The notes below the pieces were generated by a model. It searched no databases. It was given only the letters and a program-made list of their open reading frames with translations, and was not told the DNA's origin. Positions 1 to 9,389 of a stretch of 19,011 bases of DNA are shown in pieces. Origin of the DNA: Annulohypoxylon bovei var. microspora (taxonomy: Eukaryota; Ascomycota; Sordariomycetes; Xylariales; Hypoxylaceae); contig MU405488.1 of NCBI GenBank assembly GCA_022836615.1, positions 1 to 19,011 of the forward strand. Reading direction: 5' to 3'. Within the stretch, counting starts at the first letter, position 1. The number at the start of each line of letters is the position of its first letter. The position numbers and the translations under genes were made by a program.

Positions 1-31
1 ACCGTCCCATCTTTACGCTACCTACAGATAA
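1..31. other. Ordinary-composition edge of the window
   Basis: The first ~30 bases have a normal mix of C and G, with CpA and CpT contexts intact (cccatc, ctacctacag). The sequence then turns abruptly into almost pure A/T. This looks like the end of something RIP did not touch, or the unmutated tip of another element. It is too short to identify. Confidence 0.4.
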
Positions 32-2161
32 AAAAGCTTTAAAAATTATTTTATTAAAAACATCGGTTTTTAATTTAATTTTTTAATTTTTATAAAAATA
101 CTTTAAAATTAAAAAAATGATTAAAATTATTTTTAATATTTTAAACGTTTTAATATATTCGTTAATTTAAATTTAATATAAAGCGATAATAAAAAAATAT
201 AAAGGTTTTATAATTTAATTATATTTTAATATAAATTGTTAATTAAAATTATAAAAATTTAAAAACGATTAAAATTCTTAAATTTAAATAAATATTTTTT
301 AATTTTAAATTATTTTAATTTTAAATCGTTTTAATTTTATTTTAATTAATAATTATATTAAAAATAAAAATAATAAATTTTAAAAATTTAATTTTTATAA
401 TTAAAAATTCGTTTTTTTAAATATTAATTTATAAATTAATAAAATATAAACATTTTAATATTTATTATATATAATATTCGTAAAAAAAGAAAGTTTTTTA
501 ATAAATTAAAATATTATTTATATATATTATATAAAAATTATTAAAAAATAAAAAGAAAGTTTAATTAATATATTTTTAAAACGTATTAAGCTTATTATTT
601 AATTTGAAAAAAAAAATATAATATTTATATAATTCGAAATAAATTTAAAAAATAATAAAGTTTTTTAAAATAAAATTTATTTTAATATAATAAAAAGTTT
701 AACGAATATTAAATTTTATAAAAATTTTAATTTTAATATTTTTTTTTAATATTTTATTAATTAAAGAAAAAATATTTTTTAATATAAATGTTTAATTTTT
801 AATAATCGATATAAAATTATAAATTATTTTTTAATTTTTTTACGAAAAAAACGAAAGATTTATATTTAATTATATTAAATATAATTTATTTTTTATGTAA
901 ATAATTTAATAAATATTTTTTTAAAATTTATAAATATTTTATATTTATATTATAAAAAAATATAATTTAATAAAGTTAATATTTTTTTAAATTTATTTTA
1001 TAATCGAAAGATTAATAAAATAATAACGAATTATTATTTTTTTTAAAAAATATTTTAATTAAATTATATAAATAAATAAAAAGTTTTTTTATGATTTATT
1101 TTTAAATAAAATTATTTTTTTATTATAATTTATTTTTAAAAATTAAATTAAGTTTTTAATATAATAAAATAAAAGTGTTTAATAATTTATAAATTATGTT
1201 AAAATTTTATTAAAAATGCGATATTTTTTTAATAAATATTAAATTTAAAATTAAATAAATATTTATAATAAATAATAATATAAAATATATTAAAAGTTTA
1301 ATAAAAAATTAAAAAAAAATTAATAATAAAACATTATTAATTTATTTTAATTATAAAATTTATTATAAAATATATAAATATTATTATAATTTACTTTTTT
1401 TTAAGGTATAAAATTAAAGGTAATTATAATATTTTATATTTTTTTATATAATTTTATTTACGTTTTTTTAAAAAATAAAAAATTTTAATATAATATTAAA
1501 AATATAATAATAATAAAAAAATAATAATTCGGAAAAAATCAATTATTAACGTTAATTATTTAATATAATATTATATTTTATTAAAAATTTAAATTTTAAT
1601 ATTATTTAAAATTAAAAATAACTTTTTAAATTTATTAAAAAAATAAATATATTATAAAAAATTTTATTTTATATTTAAATATTAATATAAATTATTTCGT
1701 TAATTTAATTAATAATTTATTTATTGAAGTTTTTTATTATAATAAATTAATTAAATTAAATAATAAATTTTTTTTATATATTTATTATTAAATATACGTT
1801 TTATTAATTAATAATTATATACGTTTATATTTTAATATTTATTAACGTTTATATTATTATTATTATTATGCTTATATTTTATAAATAAATTAATATATTA
1901 ATTATAAATTATAATTTTTTTATTATAAAATTAAAAAAATTAAAATTTATAAAAATAAATATTAATAAATAAATATATTAAAAAAAAATTAAATTAAAAG
2001 TTTTATTTAAATATTATTTTTTCTTAATTTTAAATTAATGTTATTTTTATTATATTTCGTTATTTTTTTTAAAAAATAATAATTATTATTTTAACTTTTA
2101 TATTATGTATTAAATAATTATTAAAAAAATAACTTTTTTATTTATAAAAATAATAAATTGA
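32..2161. other. RIP-saturated AT-rich DNA without recognisable gene
   Basis: This 2.1-kb stretch is nearly pure A/T. In 661-1020 there are 5 C, all in CpG, and 12 G in 360 bases. The survival of C almost only in CpG, with a G excess over C on this strand, fits RIP acting mainly on plus-strand C. There is no ORF of note and no terminal repeats that I could pair. No retrotransposon motif survives. It is probably a decayed transposon into which, or beside which, the palindromic element inserted, but its identity has been erased. Confidence 0.7.
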
Positions 2162-2585
2162 ATTAACGTCACACACCACCTCACCGCTTATACCACCTCA
2201 CCGCTCACTTTTTAAAAATTTGAAACTTTAAAAATTAAAAAATCTATAACTTTACGAACATATAATTTATAGTTTTCATATTTTAAATATAAGTTATTTA
2301 ATATAAGTTACAATTAACATTCAATTATAAAAAATATTACGTAAGAATTAAAGTTAAAATTAAATTTTAAAGTTTTTATTTTTATTTTTATATATATATT
2401 TTTTATAAATTAATAATAATTCGAAATATATTTATTTTTATTTAAAACTTTAAACTTAAGTTCATTAAATATAAATATAACATGATTAATTTTATTAATT
2501 AAATATAAAATTTTTATATAAACGAAAAAAACTTTTAATAAAAAATACTTTTTTAAATATCTTTTATAAATAATTAATTATAAAA
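2162..2585 (+). repeat. Left arm of the palindromic element
   Basis: The outer 97 bp (2162-2258) are the inverted complement of 15179-15275. The rest (2259 to about 2585) is the inverted complement of 3177 back to about 2851. The first gap needed is near 2555. Differences in the outer 97 bp are mostly G/A and C/T; deeper in, A/T differences also occur, so the arms are older than the RIP they carry. Confidence 0.75.
2176..2205 (+). repeat. Doubled 13-bp motif in the left tip
   Basis: CCACCTCACCGCT occurs twice, at 2176-2188 and 2193-2205, separated by TATA. It is the most C-rich segment in the first 4 kb and is nearly free of C-to-T change. Position and duplication suggest a transposase binding site; that role is inferred. 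Confidence 0.75.
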
Positions 2586-2850
2586 AACCGAATTAAATTT
2601 TCAAATATTAAATATTTATAAAACAAGTATATTATGTTTATTAAAAACGTTAAAAAATAACATTTACATATCATATATTTTATTTTATTTAATATTTAAT
2701 ATTTAAAATATATAAAAAAGATTTATTACTTTAATTATTTATAATAAATTTAATTTATAATATTACCGTTTATAAAATTTATTACATCGTAATATATATA
2801 TAATAACGTTAAATATAAAACTTTAAACGTTTAAGATTAATATAAAAATA

Positions 2851-3177
2851 AATATAATTAATTTTATATAAATATTATTTAAAAAAATATTTTTTAATAA
2901 ATATTTTTTTTCGCCGATATAAAAATTTTACATTTAATTAATAAAATTAATCCCATTATATATGTATAAAATAAACGTAAATATAAAATTATAATTAAAA
3001 ATATGGAAGTTTCGAATTAATAATAATTTTTAAATTTTACATATAAAAATTTTAAATTTTTTTTAAAAAACTTTAATTTTAAAATTATCTTTTACGTAAT
3101 ATTTTATATATTTTATCTTTAATTTTAAATTGTTTAAATAAACTTAAGTTTAAAATATAAAAATAATAAATTAAAAA
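2851..3177 (-). repeat. Right arm of the palindromic element, inner part
   Basis: Inverted complement of 2259 to about 2585. It is interrupted after AAAAA at 3173-3177, where the minus-strand retrotransposon inserted. The arm resumes at 15179. Confidence 0.72.
3173..3177. repeat. Target duplication AAAAA, left of copy 2
   Basis: Five A bases abut the left LTR and are matched by AAAAA at 15174-15178. Confidence 0.55.
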
Positions 3178-3489
3178 TGTGATAATTTCCATGAGTAATG
3201 GTAAATTTGTGTTATATAAAGTTAAAAATAAAATTATTTTCATTAATAAAAAAGAAAAGGAAAAATAATAATCTTTTATTTTTAAGGTTATAATATTTAT
3301 ATTTAAAGATGTAAATTAAGTTAATTAACGTGGAAACCTTTTTTATACGTATTTTAATAACTTTAATAATTTATTTAAAGTTATTAATAATTTTATTATA
3401 AAGATTTACGTTTATTACGTTTATAACCATAATATAAATTTACGTTAATTTTTACTTTAATTAATTTTTTAAGTTTTTAATTTATAATA
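3178..3489 (-). repeat. 3' LTR of copy 2
   Basis: 312 bp, inverted relative to the LTRs of copy 1. It starts TGTGATAATTTCCATGAGTA and ends in a RIP-altered form (ATAATA where other copies have GTAACA). It contains the shared core ACGTGGAAACC (3329-3339), which appears inverted as GGTTTCCACGT in copy 1. Differences from the other three LTRs are chiefly transitions. Confidence 0.88.
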
Positions 3490-3511
3490 ATACTTTTTTT
3501 CCCCATTTTTT
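3490..3511 (-). promoter_or_regulatory. Polypurine tract of copy 2
   Basis: On the minus strand this is a purine run (AAAAAATGGGGAAAAAAAA) lying just upstream of the 3' LTR. This is where plus-strand DNA synthesis is primed in LTR retrotransposons. The GGGG keeps bases that copy 1 has lost. Confidence 0.7.
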
Positions 3512-3730
3512 AAGGTTTATAATTACGAAGGTTTTTTTATTTATTTTATTTTTTACTTTAAATTATTAATAAAATATTTTTAAAGCTTTTATATTTTTTA
3601 ATTTTTTTTAAGGTTCCCACGTTAATTTTATGTAACCTTTCCATTTAATTAATATTATTTTACGTACATTTTATTTTTTATATTTACTTTTTAATCGTAA
3701 GATTTTTTTAATAATGTATTTAAAGTTTTT
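3512..3730 (-). pseudogene. Chromodomain end of copy 2 pol
   Basis: Read on the minus strand this encodes the C-terminal chromodomain of a chromovirus integrase. The signature WKGY is intact, with its TGG at 3643-3641, and so is TWEP, with TGG at 3619-3617; both Trp help form the aromatic methyl-lysine cage in chromodomains. These two Trp codons sit 154 and 130 bp from the LTR, exactly as the equivalent stops do in copy 1 (10566 and 10590). RIP stops occur elsewhere in the frame, so the product is dead. In chromoviruses this domain targets integration to methylated-histone chromatin. Confidence 0.75.
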
Positions 3731-4501
3731 ACCATTTTAATTAATAAAAAATAATAATTAAATGTTATTTTATATTTAAAATAATAATAAATTTATAATT
3801 ATTAATTTAAATAATTTAATATAAAATTATAATTAAATTCTTATAAGTATATTTAATTTTATTATATAAGGGTTAATTATTTTAATTATTTTATATTTTA
3901 TATATAATTAAAAAAATTTCTTTTTAAATTATAATATTATAATATTCTTTAAATTTAATTAAATTTTATTATTTACTTTATATTTAAAACCTTTTAATTA
4001 AAATTAATTTATTATACGTTTTATATATTTTTAAATTATAATTATAATAATTTAAATATATTTATTAACCTTTTTAATTTTAATTATAAAATCTATAATT
4101 TATTATTTTTTAAATAATTTGCTTAAAGCTTTATTAACGATTTATTTAATTAAATATATGTAATATTTATATGTTATATAAAAAAGGTTTAACTTAATTA
4201 TTAATTATTATTATTATTATAAATAACATTTTTAATTAATTAAATTATATATAAATTAAAAAACACCATAAATATACTTATATTTTTTAATTTATTTTTT
4301 TTATAAACCCATTAATTTTTAAATTAAAAATAATAAATAAACGTTATATTACTTTTATTAATTTATAAAATTTTATTTAAAATGTGTTCATTTAATTGTT
4401 CTTTTAATTTAATATTATCGTTATAAAAAAGTTATAATATTTAATGTAAATATACATAAACCTTATAATATATACTTTAATTTTTATAATATTCATTGTT
4501 T
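3731..4501 (-). pseudogene. Integrase catalytic and C-terminal part of copy 2
   Basis: Minus-strand sequence that aligns with about 9694-10480 of copy 1. It carries the remnant of the conserved integrase loop around the HPQTDGQTE-type motif near 4300-4345, where the Lys/Thr-Asp-Gly part is still readable (K-I-N-G). Many stops are present. It is cut off from the upstream integrase portion by the hAT-like element at 4510-5181. Confidence 0.7.
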
Positions 4502-4509
4502 TTAATAAA
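4502..4509. repeat. 8-bp target duplication TTAATAAA, left
   Basis: Directly abuts the left end of the hAT-like element and is identical to 5182-5189. Copy 1 has this 8-mer once at the equivalent site (TTTATTAA, 9686-9693, opposite orientation). Confidence 0.8.
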
Positions 4510-4546
4510 GAGATTTATTATTTTAATAATATTGCATTTAATAATA
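4510..4546 (+). repeat. Left terminal inverted repeat of the hAT-like element
   Basis: GAGATTTATTATTTTAATAA and the following 17 bases match the complement of 5145-5181, with A/G, C/T and A/G as the only differences. Confidence 0.8.
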
Positions 4547-5103
4547 TTCCTACTAAAACGGAGCTGGCTTTTCTGATTGGTTAAAATCTTTATTAATAAG
4601 CATAAATTACGTGTAAAGGTATTTTAACATATATATAAATTTGTATGCGTTTCGTTATACCAAGCTTTGTGAACTTAGATCTTATAATATCCCATGTTTA
4701 CATTTAAATAATTTTACTAATAACGCTTATATTTTAAAATAATTATATTTAAGTGAAAGTTACTTTAAAGTTAAATTAATTAAATCAAGTTACATTACGT
4801 ATATATAATTATTAGTTTAATTATATTATGGATTATAAATAATATGTTAGGATTGGAATGCTTCGGGGGTATCACATGCAACCAATCTAAAGCAACAATA
4901 TTAAGAGCCGAAATTCAATAATTTATTAACAACGATCTACTAGGTGCAATTTGTTGAAACTTGGATTTTTAGGATTGCCGAATTAAGGGCTTTTAAAATA
5001 CCAAATTATAATAAAATACATGTTGTAAAAAGAAAGTTATTTAAGTTAAAGCTGTGAGATTATCTTATATTATCTTTTGGTGGTTATATGGCTCATTAAT
5101 AAA

Positions 5104-5144
5104 GTTTTTAATTAATTAAAAACGCCCTTTTTTAAAAAGAAGGG
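5104..5144. repeat. Subterminal palindrome and hairpin of the hAT-like element
   Basis: 5104-5123 is a perfect 20-bp palindrome (GTTTTTAATTAATTAAAAAC). It is followed by a stem with CCCTT at 5125-5129 pairing with AAGGG at 5140-5144. The left end lacks an equivalent. It could be structural or a binding site; the function is unknown. Confidence 0.6.
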
Positions 5145-5181
5145 TACTATTAAATACAATATTATTAAAATAACAAATCTC
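5145..5181 (-). repeat. Right terminal inverted repeat of the hAT-like element
   Basis: Inverted counterpart of 4510-4546. Confidence 0.8.
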
Positions 5182-5189
5182 TTAATAAA
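5182..5189. repeat. 8-bp target duplication TTAATAAA, right
   Basis: Second copy of the duplication flanking the hAT-like element. Confidence 0.8.
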
Positions 5190-5364
5190 ACCCATTTTAA
5201 TAACCGGCAAGTAACCATTATTAAATACCAAGGGTTTTTTTTTTTTTTTATTAATATTTTTATTATAAAATTAATAAATAGCTTTAAAAAATAATAATTA
5301 AAAATAAATAAAGATTTTAATAATTTTTTTTATTAAGTTTATTAAATATAAATTTAATTATAAA
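5190..5364 (-). pseudogene. Integrase fragment of copy 2 between two insertions
   Basis: Minus-strand continuation of the copy 2 integrase, aligning with about 9516-9686 of copy 1. This is the start of the catalytic core (a Leu-Lys-Pro-Leu then Phe-Ile stretch). It is bounded by the hAT-like element on the left and copy 1 on the right. The first ~50 bases keep many C/G positions that copy 1 has lost, while the remainder is heavily mutated. Confidence 0.68.
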
Positions 5365-5369
5365 TATTA
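5365..5369. repeat. Target duplication TATTA, left of copy 1
   Basis: Identical to 11032-11036. Copy 2 sequence on either side is continuous once copy 1 and one TATTA are removed. Confidence 0.75.
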
Positions 5370-5680
5370 TGTTACGGGTCGAAAACCCGGAAAATTAATT
5401 AAAGTAAAAATCAACGCGAACTTATATTATGGTTATAAACGCGATAAGCGTGGGTTTTTATAATAAAATTATTAATAACTTTAAATAAATCGTTAAAGTT
5501 ATTAAAACACGTATAAAAGGGGTTTCCACGTTAATTAACTTAATTTTTATTTTTAAACATAAATATCGTAACTTTAAAAACGAAGGGTTATTACTTTTCT
5601 TTTTTTTTTTATTAATAAAAATAACCTTATTTTTAACTTTATATAATACAAATTTACCATTGTTTATAAAAACCGTTACA
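5370..5680 (+). repeat. 5' LTR of copy 1
   Basis: 311 bp from TGTTACGGGTCG to AACCGTTACA, so it has TG...CA ends with an 8-bp inverted terminal match (TGTTACGG/CCGTTACA). It shares GGTTTCCACGTTAATTAA (5521-5538) with the 3' LTR. Differences from the 3' LTR are overwhelmingly transitions, plus one base of length. Confidence 0.92.
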
Positions 5681-7080
5681 TATTTTCATTAATTATTTTT
5701 TAATTAATAAAAGTTTTCGAAAAAACGTTTATTACATTAAACGATAACTTAATACATAAACACTTTTTAAATAATAAATAATTAAAACCTTATAACATTT
5801 ATCGTTTTTTATTAACACGATTCGAATACATATAAATTCTTTAATAACTTCTTTAATAACTTTATAATTAATTCATTAAATAACTTTAATTCGTTTTATA
5901 AAACCGAAAAAATAACCTTAATTAAAAATAAATGTTTAACTTAAATTAGCAAATAAAAGGATTTTTCAACATATATAATTATATTAAATTTCTTTATTTT
6001 AAAAAACTTAACACACCTTAAATTAAAAAAAAATAAATACTTAAAAATCATATTTTTAATTTTAATTAAAAAACGGTAATATTTAACATAATAATTTAAC
6101 ATAAAAAAGTTTAATAAGCAATATAATAATTAAGCTTTTATTTAAATTTTAATTAAAAAATTTAAAAATAAATAATCGATTTAAGCCATTTATTAAAACT
6201 TAATTAAAATGCGTTAAAATGCCTTTTAATACTTTAATAATTTCTTTATTAATTTCGAAAGTAAGTTAACTTTAATTAATAAATTACATTAAAAAAAGGA
6301 AAATAAAATTAATTATATTAACGCAAGGTTAAATAATAAGTTAAAAAATATTTTCATGATAAAAAAGTTAAATAAGAAAAATTATAATAAATAAATAATT
6401 AAAATTAATAATATAATAATTAAAATAAAAAAAGCATTAAATTATAAAAAGAAAAACAACCGTTTTATAACCATTTAATATAAAAAAACATTTAATTAAA
6501 AAGCCGTTAACCTTATTAATATAATAATTATTTAAAAACAAGGATTAAAGCTTAATAAAAATAAAAATATAATTATAAATAAAGTGAATTACATAACTTT
6601 AACCGCCGCAATAATTATAATAATAAATTAAATAAATAATTTACACCAAGGTGATAATAACTTATTAAAAGCACGATAAAAATTAAACCAAGAATTTAAA
6701 AAACTTAAGAAAAAAAGCAAATATGTTTATTACACGAAAATAAAACACCTTATAATAACTTATTTATTATTTCGAATCGTACCTTAATTAAATTATAATA
6801 ACAAAAATAACACGCCACAAATGGCCACCATAAAAGCCCAAAATAATTAAAATACTAAAAATAATCACAAATTATTAAAATATTTAAAAAACAAATAACT
6901 TTTAAATAAAATCGCGCCTAAAAGTTAATATTAAAACTTATAAATATTAAAAAAGCTTTAAATAAAATATATACCACTTTTTTTTTAATTAAAACTTTAT
7001 TAAATAAATAAAAGTTTATTAATATATTCATAAATTTAAAATATTTAATATATTTAACATTTAATAAAAAATTTATATAA
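5681..7080 (+). pseudogene. Leader and gag region of copy 1, no motif recognised
   Basis: The position between the 5' LTR and the protease region implies primer-binding site and Gag coding sequence. Right after the LTR (TATTTTCATTAATTATTTTT) I cannot match a tRNA end, and the equivalent site in copy 2 is the same apart from C to T. No CCHC zinc knuckle could be read with confidence. A patch at 6800-6840 keeps many CpA and CC contexts and is less mutated than its surroundings. Stops are frequent in all frames. Confidence 0.55.
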
Positions 7081-7788
7081 TAAACAAAGCTACCGCATAT
7101 ATTTATTTAAAAAAAGAAATTAAAATTAATTAAAAATAAAGAATTTTATATAATTAATACGTTTATATATATGGAAATTAATATAAATAATAAAAAGAAA
7201 TAAATATAAAGTTATGTTATCCCGGATTTTACATTCTTTTTAATATTAAGAAAATCGTAAATGAAATGGAATAACATTATTTATAAGGTAAAAAAAAAAT
7301 CAATTAAAATAAGTTTAAAAAAATATAATTTAATAATATATAAAAAAAGTTAAAATATTATTTAAACACTTTATAACGTTAAAATAAAGTGCTTATAAGC
7401 CAAGAAAATTAAGTATATAATAAAAAATATATTCTTAACATTTATAACTTAAAAAAAGAAATGTTAATATAAGAAAAATAACGAAAACATTTAAATCTTT
7501 AATATTATCATGTAAAATATTAACATTATATTAAAAAAGAAAAAAAAACTTACAATTAATTAAATTTAAAAGGCGTTACTTAATAAATTAAAAGATTAAA
7601 TTAAAAACTTTTTAAATAACGAAAATATAACGTTACCACCATTAAGGTTAAAGTTAAACATTAAGGTTAATTTATAAAAAAATAATTAAAGTAAAAAAAA
7701 AAAAGTTTCATGGGGGCTTTTATATAATATGTTAAAAGAAAAGTTTTTAATGTTATAAAAAACCTTAACAAGCTTATTAAATAAAAGA
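7081..7788 (+). pseudogene. Protease and linker region of copy 1 pol
   Basis: Same reading frame as the downstream reverse transcriptase. Copies 1 and 2 both keep Y-M-E-I-N-I-N from 7168, followed by matching residues that differ only through transitions, so this was coding. By position it should be the aspartic protease, but I could not identify the Asp-Ser/Thr-Gly catalytic triplet, so the label rests on position only. Confidence 0.5.
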
Positions 7789-8343
7789 TGAATTAAGGTT
7801 AATAACTCTTTAAAAAGGATACCGATATTATTCGTAAAAAAATTAAAAAGTAACTTCCGGTTTTATATAAATTATAAAGCTTTTAACATTATTTTAACAT
7901 ACGACCATTATTTATTATTATTAATTAAAAAAACCTTATAATCTTTTTATAAGGCTAAGTAATTAACCAAGGTTAATATTAAAGTTATATTTTATAAGTT
8001 ATGAATAAAGGAAAAAAATAAATAAAAAACCACTTTTCACATTTAATTCGGGGTTTTTAAATGGTTAATTACACCTTTTGGGTTATGTAAAACGTTAATA
8101 ACGTTTTAACATTATATTAATAAAACTTTGTTTAACCTTTTAAATAATTACTATTTAATATACGTAAATAACGTGGTAATTTATTTAAATAAGTTTTGTA
8201 AAAATTACATAAATAAGGTTAAAATAATGTTAAAACGTTTTAATAACGTTAATTTGAAATTAAACCTTTTTAAATGCCTTTTTATTATAAAAAAAATCAA
8301 ATACTTAAGTTTTATTATCACGGTAAAAAAAGGATTAAAATAA
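7789..8343 (+). pseudogene. Reverse transcriptase of copy 1
   Basis: One frame runs from 7789 to 8343 across RIP stops and reads as a Ty3/gypsy reverse transcriptase. It starts at a Trp-to-stop codon (TGA, 7789). The readable blocks are P-I-L-F-V-K-K, then F-R-F-Y-I-N-Y-K-A-F-N (family form is FR-C-DYRALN), then T-P-F-G-L, and finally the catalytic box. The box is Y-V-N-N at 8161-8172 where the family has YVDD, so both metal-binding Asp codons became Asn by G-to-A change. An open stretch of 71 codons (8128-8343) covers the palm and thumb. The enzyme would copy element RNA to DNA in cytoplasmic particles; this copy is catalytically dead. A +2 length difference from copy 2 in an A-rich run near 8325 throws the frame off. 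Confidence 0.88.
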
Positions 8344-8950
8344 ACTTTAATAAAGTTATAATTATTAAAAGGTAAAAACCATTTATAAACGTACAAAAAG
8401 TTCGCAACTTCTTAAGGTTTACGAATTTTTATAAAATGTTTATTAAAGGATTTAATAAGTTAATTACTTTTTTAACCATTTTAATAAAAAAAAAACCCCT
8501 TTTAAATGGAAGTAAAAAACAAACGCAGCGTTTAAAAAATTAAAACACTTATTTATCATCGTATTAATTTTAGTTCATTAAAACTTTAATTAAAAAACAT
8601 ACTTAGAAATAAATTATTTAAAGTAAACTTTAAAAGCTTACCTTTTATAAAAAGATCATAATAAAATATTAAAGCTTGTAATTTACCATTTAATAAAGTT
8701 ATTATTAACCGAATATAATTACGAAATATATAATAAAGAGTTTTTAATAATCATTAAATCGATAAAAACATAACAAGGAAAATTATAAAAAATAACCAAA
8801 CTTTTTATAATTTTCATAAACCATAAAAACCTAAAATATTTCATAATTACCCACAAATTAAATAAACATTAAATACGTTAAAAATAAACCTTATTAAGAT
8901 TTAATTTCATTATAAAATACCAGGTTAACAAGGAAATAAAATAACTTAAT
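8344..8950 (+). pseudogene. RNase H part of copy 1 pol
   Basis: It continues from the reverse transcriptase after a frame change. The connection block V-R-N-F-L-R-F-T-N-F-Y begins at 8400 (family form VR-FLGFANFYR-FI). At 8714 Y-N-Y-E-I-Y-N-K-E-F-L matches the NY-IHDKELLAI block, and further on I-N-H-K-N-L-K-Y-F matches the TDHKNL-YF block, with the RNase H Asp again changed to Asn. RIP stops and at least one more frame change lie between. This domain degraded RNA in the RNA/DNA hybrid. Confidence 0.82.
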
Positions 8951-9389
8951 GCTTTATTAAAATAAAGTTAAAATATTTCGGTAAATTAAAAAAACAAAAA
9001 AGTAACAAACCATATATAACGCTTACTTAAATAAGAATAATTACCTTTAATAAAAATAACGGTAATAAGCATCCAAGTATTTTTAATAAATATTATTAAA
9101 ATATTAAAAAAAGGGGTAACATTGAATTAAAACCTTATAATTATATTTATTAAAAAAAGAATTTTCCATAATAAAAACTTATAAACCTTATGGGATTAAA
9201 AGGTTATTAAAAATATAAACTTTAAAATAATTTATAAAATTATTAATAAAAGTAATTATTATTTCCCGTTAATTTTTAAAAATTATAAGATTTTAATTAT
9301 TAAATATAACTTAAATAATAAAAGAATTATATCATTTAAAAAATAAATATAAATATTAAATTAAAAGCCTTTTAAAACGGTTATAATTT

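Larger units (their letters stand above)
4510..5181. mobile_element. hAT-like non-autonomous DNA transposon (MITE), 672 bp
   Basis: The ends are inverted repeats of about 37 bp (4510-4546 and 5145-5181, beginning GAGATTT) with three mismatches, all transitions. The element is flanked by an identical 8-bp duplication, TTAATAAA, the length made by hAT transposases. Copy 1 of the retrotransposon holds the uninterrupted site, which fixes both ends. There is no ORF, so a transposase would have to come from elsewhere. Composition differs sharply from the neighbours: 4861-4920 has 23 G/C in 60 bases, with CpA and TpG abundant, so it has largely escaped RIP. Near the right end are a perfect 20-bp palindrome (5104-5123) and a hairpin (5125-5144). 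The superfamily rests on duplication length alone, because the tips do not resemble a hAT end that I know. Confidence 0.82.

Noticed and set aside
2163..2166. piggyBac-type element, from TTAA at both outer ends
   Set aside because: TTAA is palindromic and lies within a longer inverted match (ATTAACGT/ACGTTAAT), so it may be terminal repeat rather than a target duplication. The tips do not look like piggyBac ends known to me.
5681..5715. tRNA primer-binding site of copy 1
   Set aside because: The sequence after the LTR does not match a tRNA 3' end that I can recognise, and RIP may have altered it; self-priming cannot be judged either.
7789..8343. TGA as a Trp codon in a mitochondrial genome
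   Set aside because: Trp positions also appear as TAA, and repeat copies differ by transitions throughout. RIP explains the stops, and the elements are nuclear Ty3/gypsy types.
8205..8396. Open frame of 63 codons on the minus strand
   Set aside because: It is the antisense shadow of the copy 1 reverse transcriptase remnant, which is convincing in the plus-strand frame.
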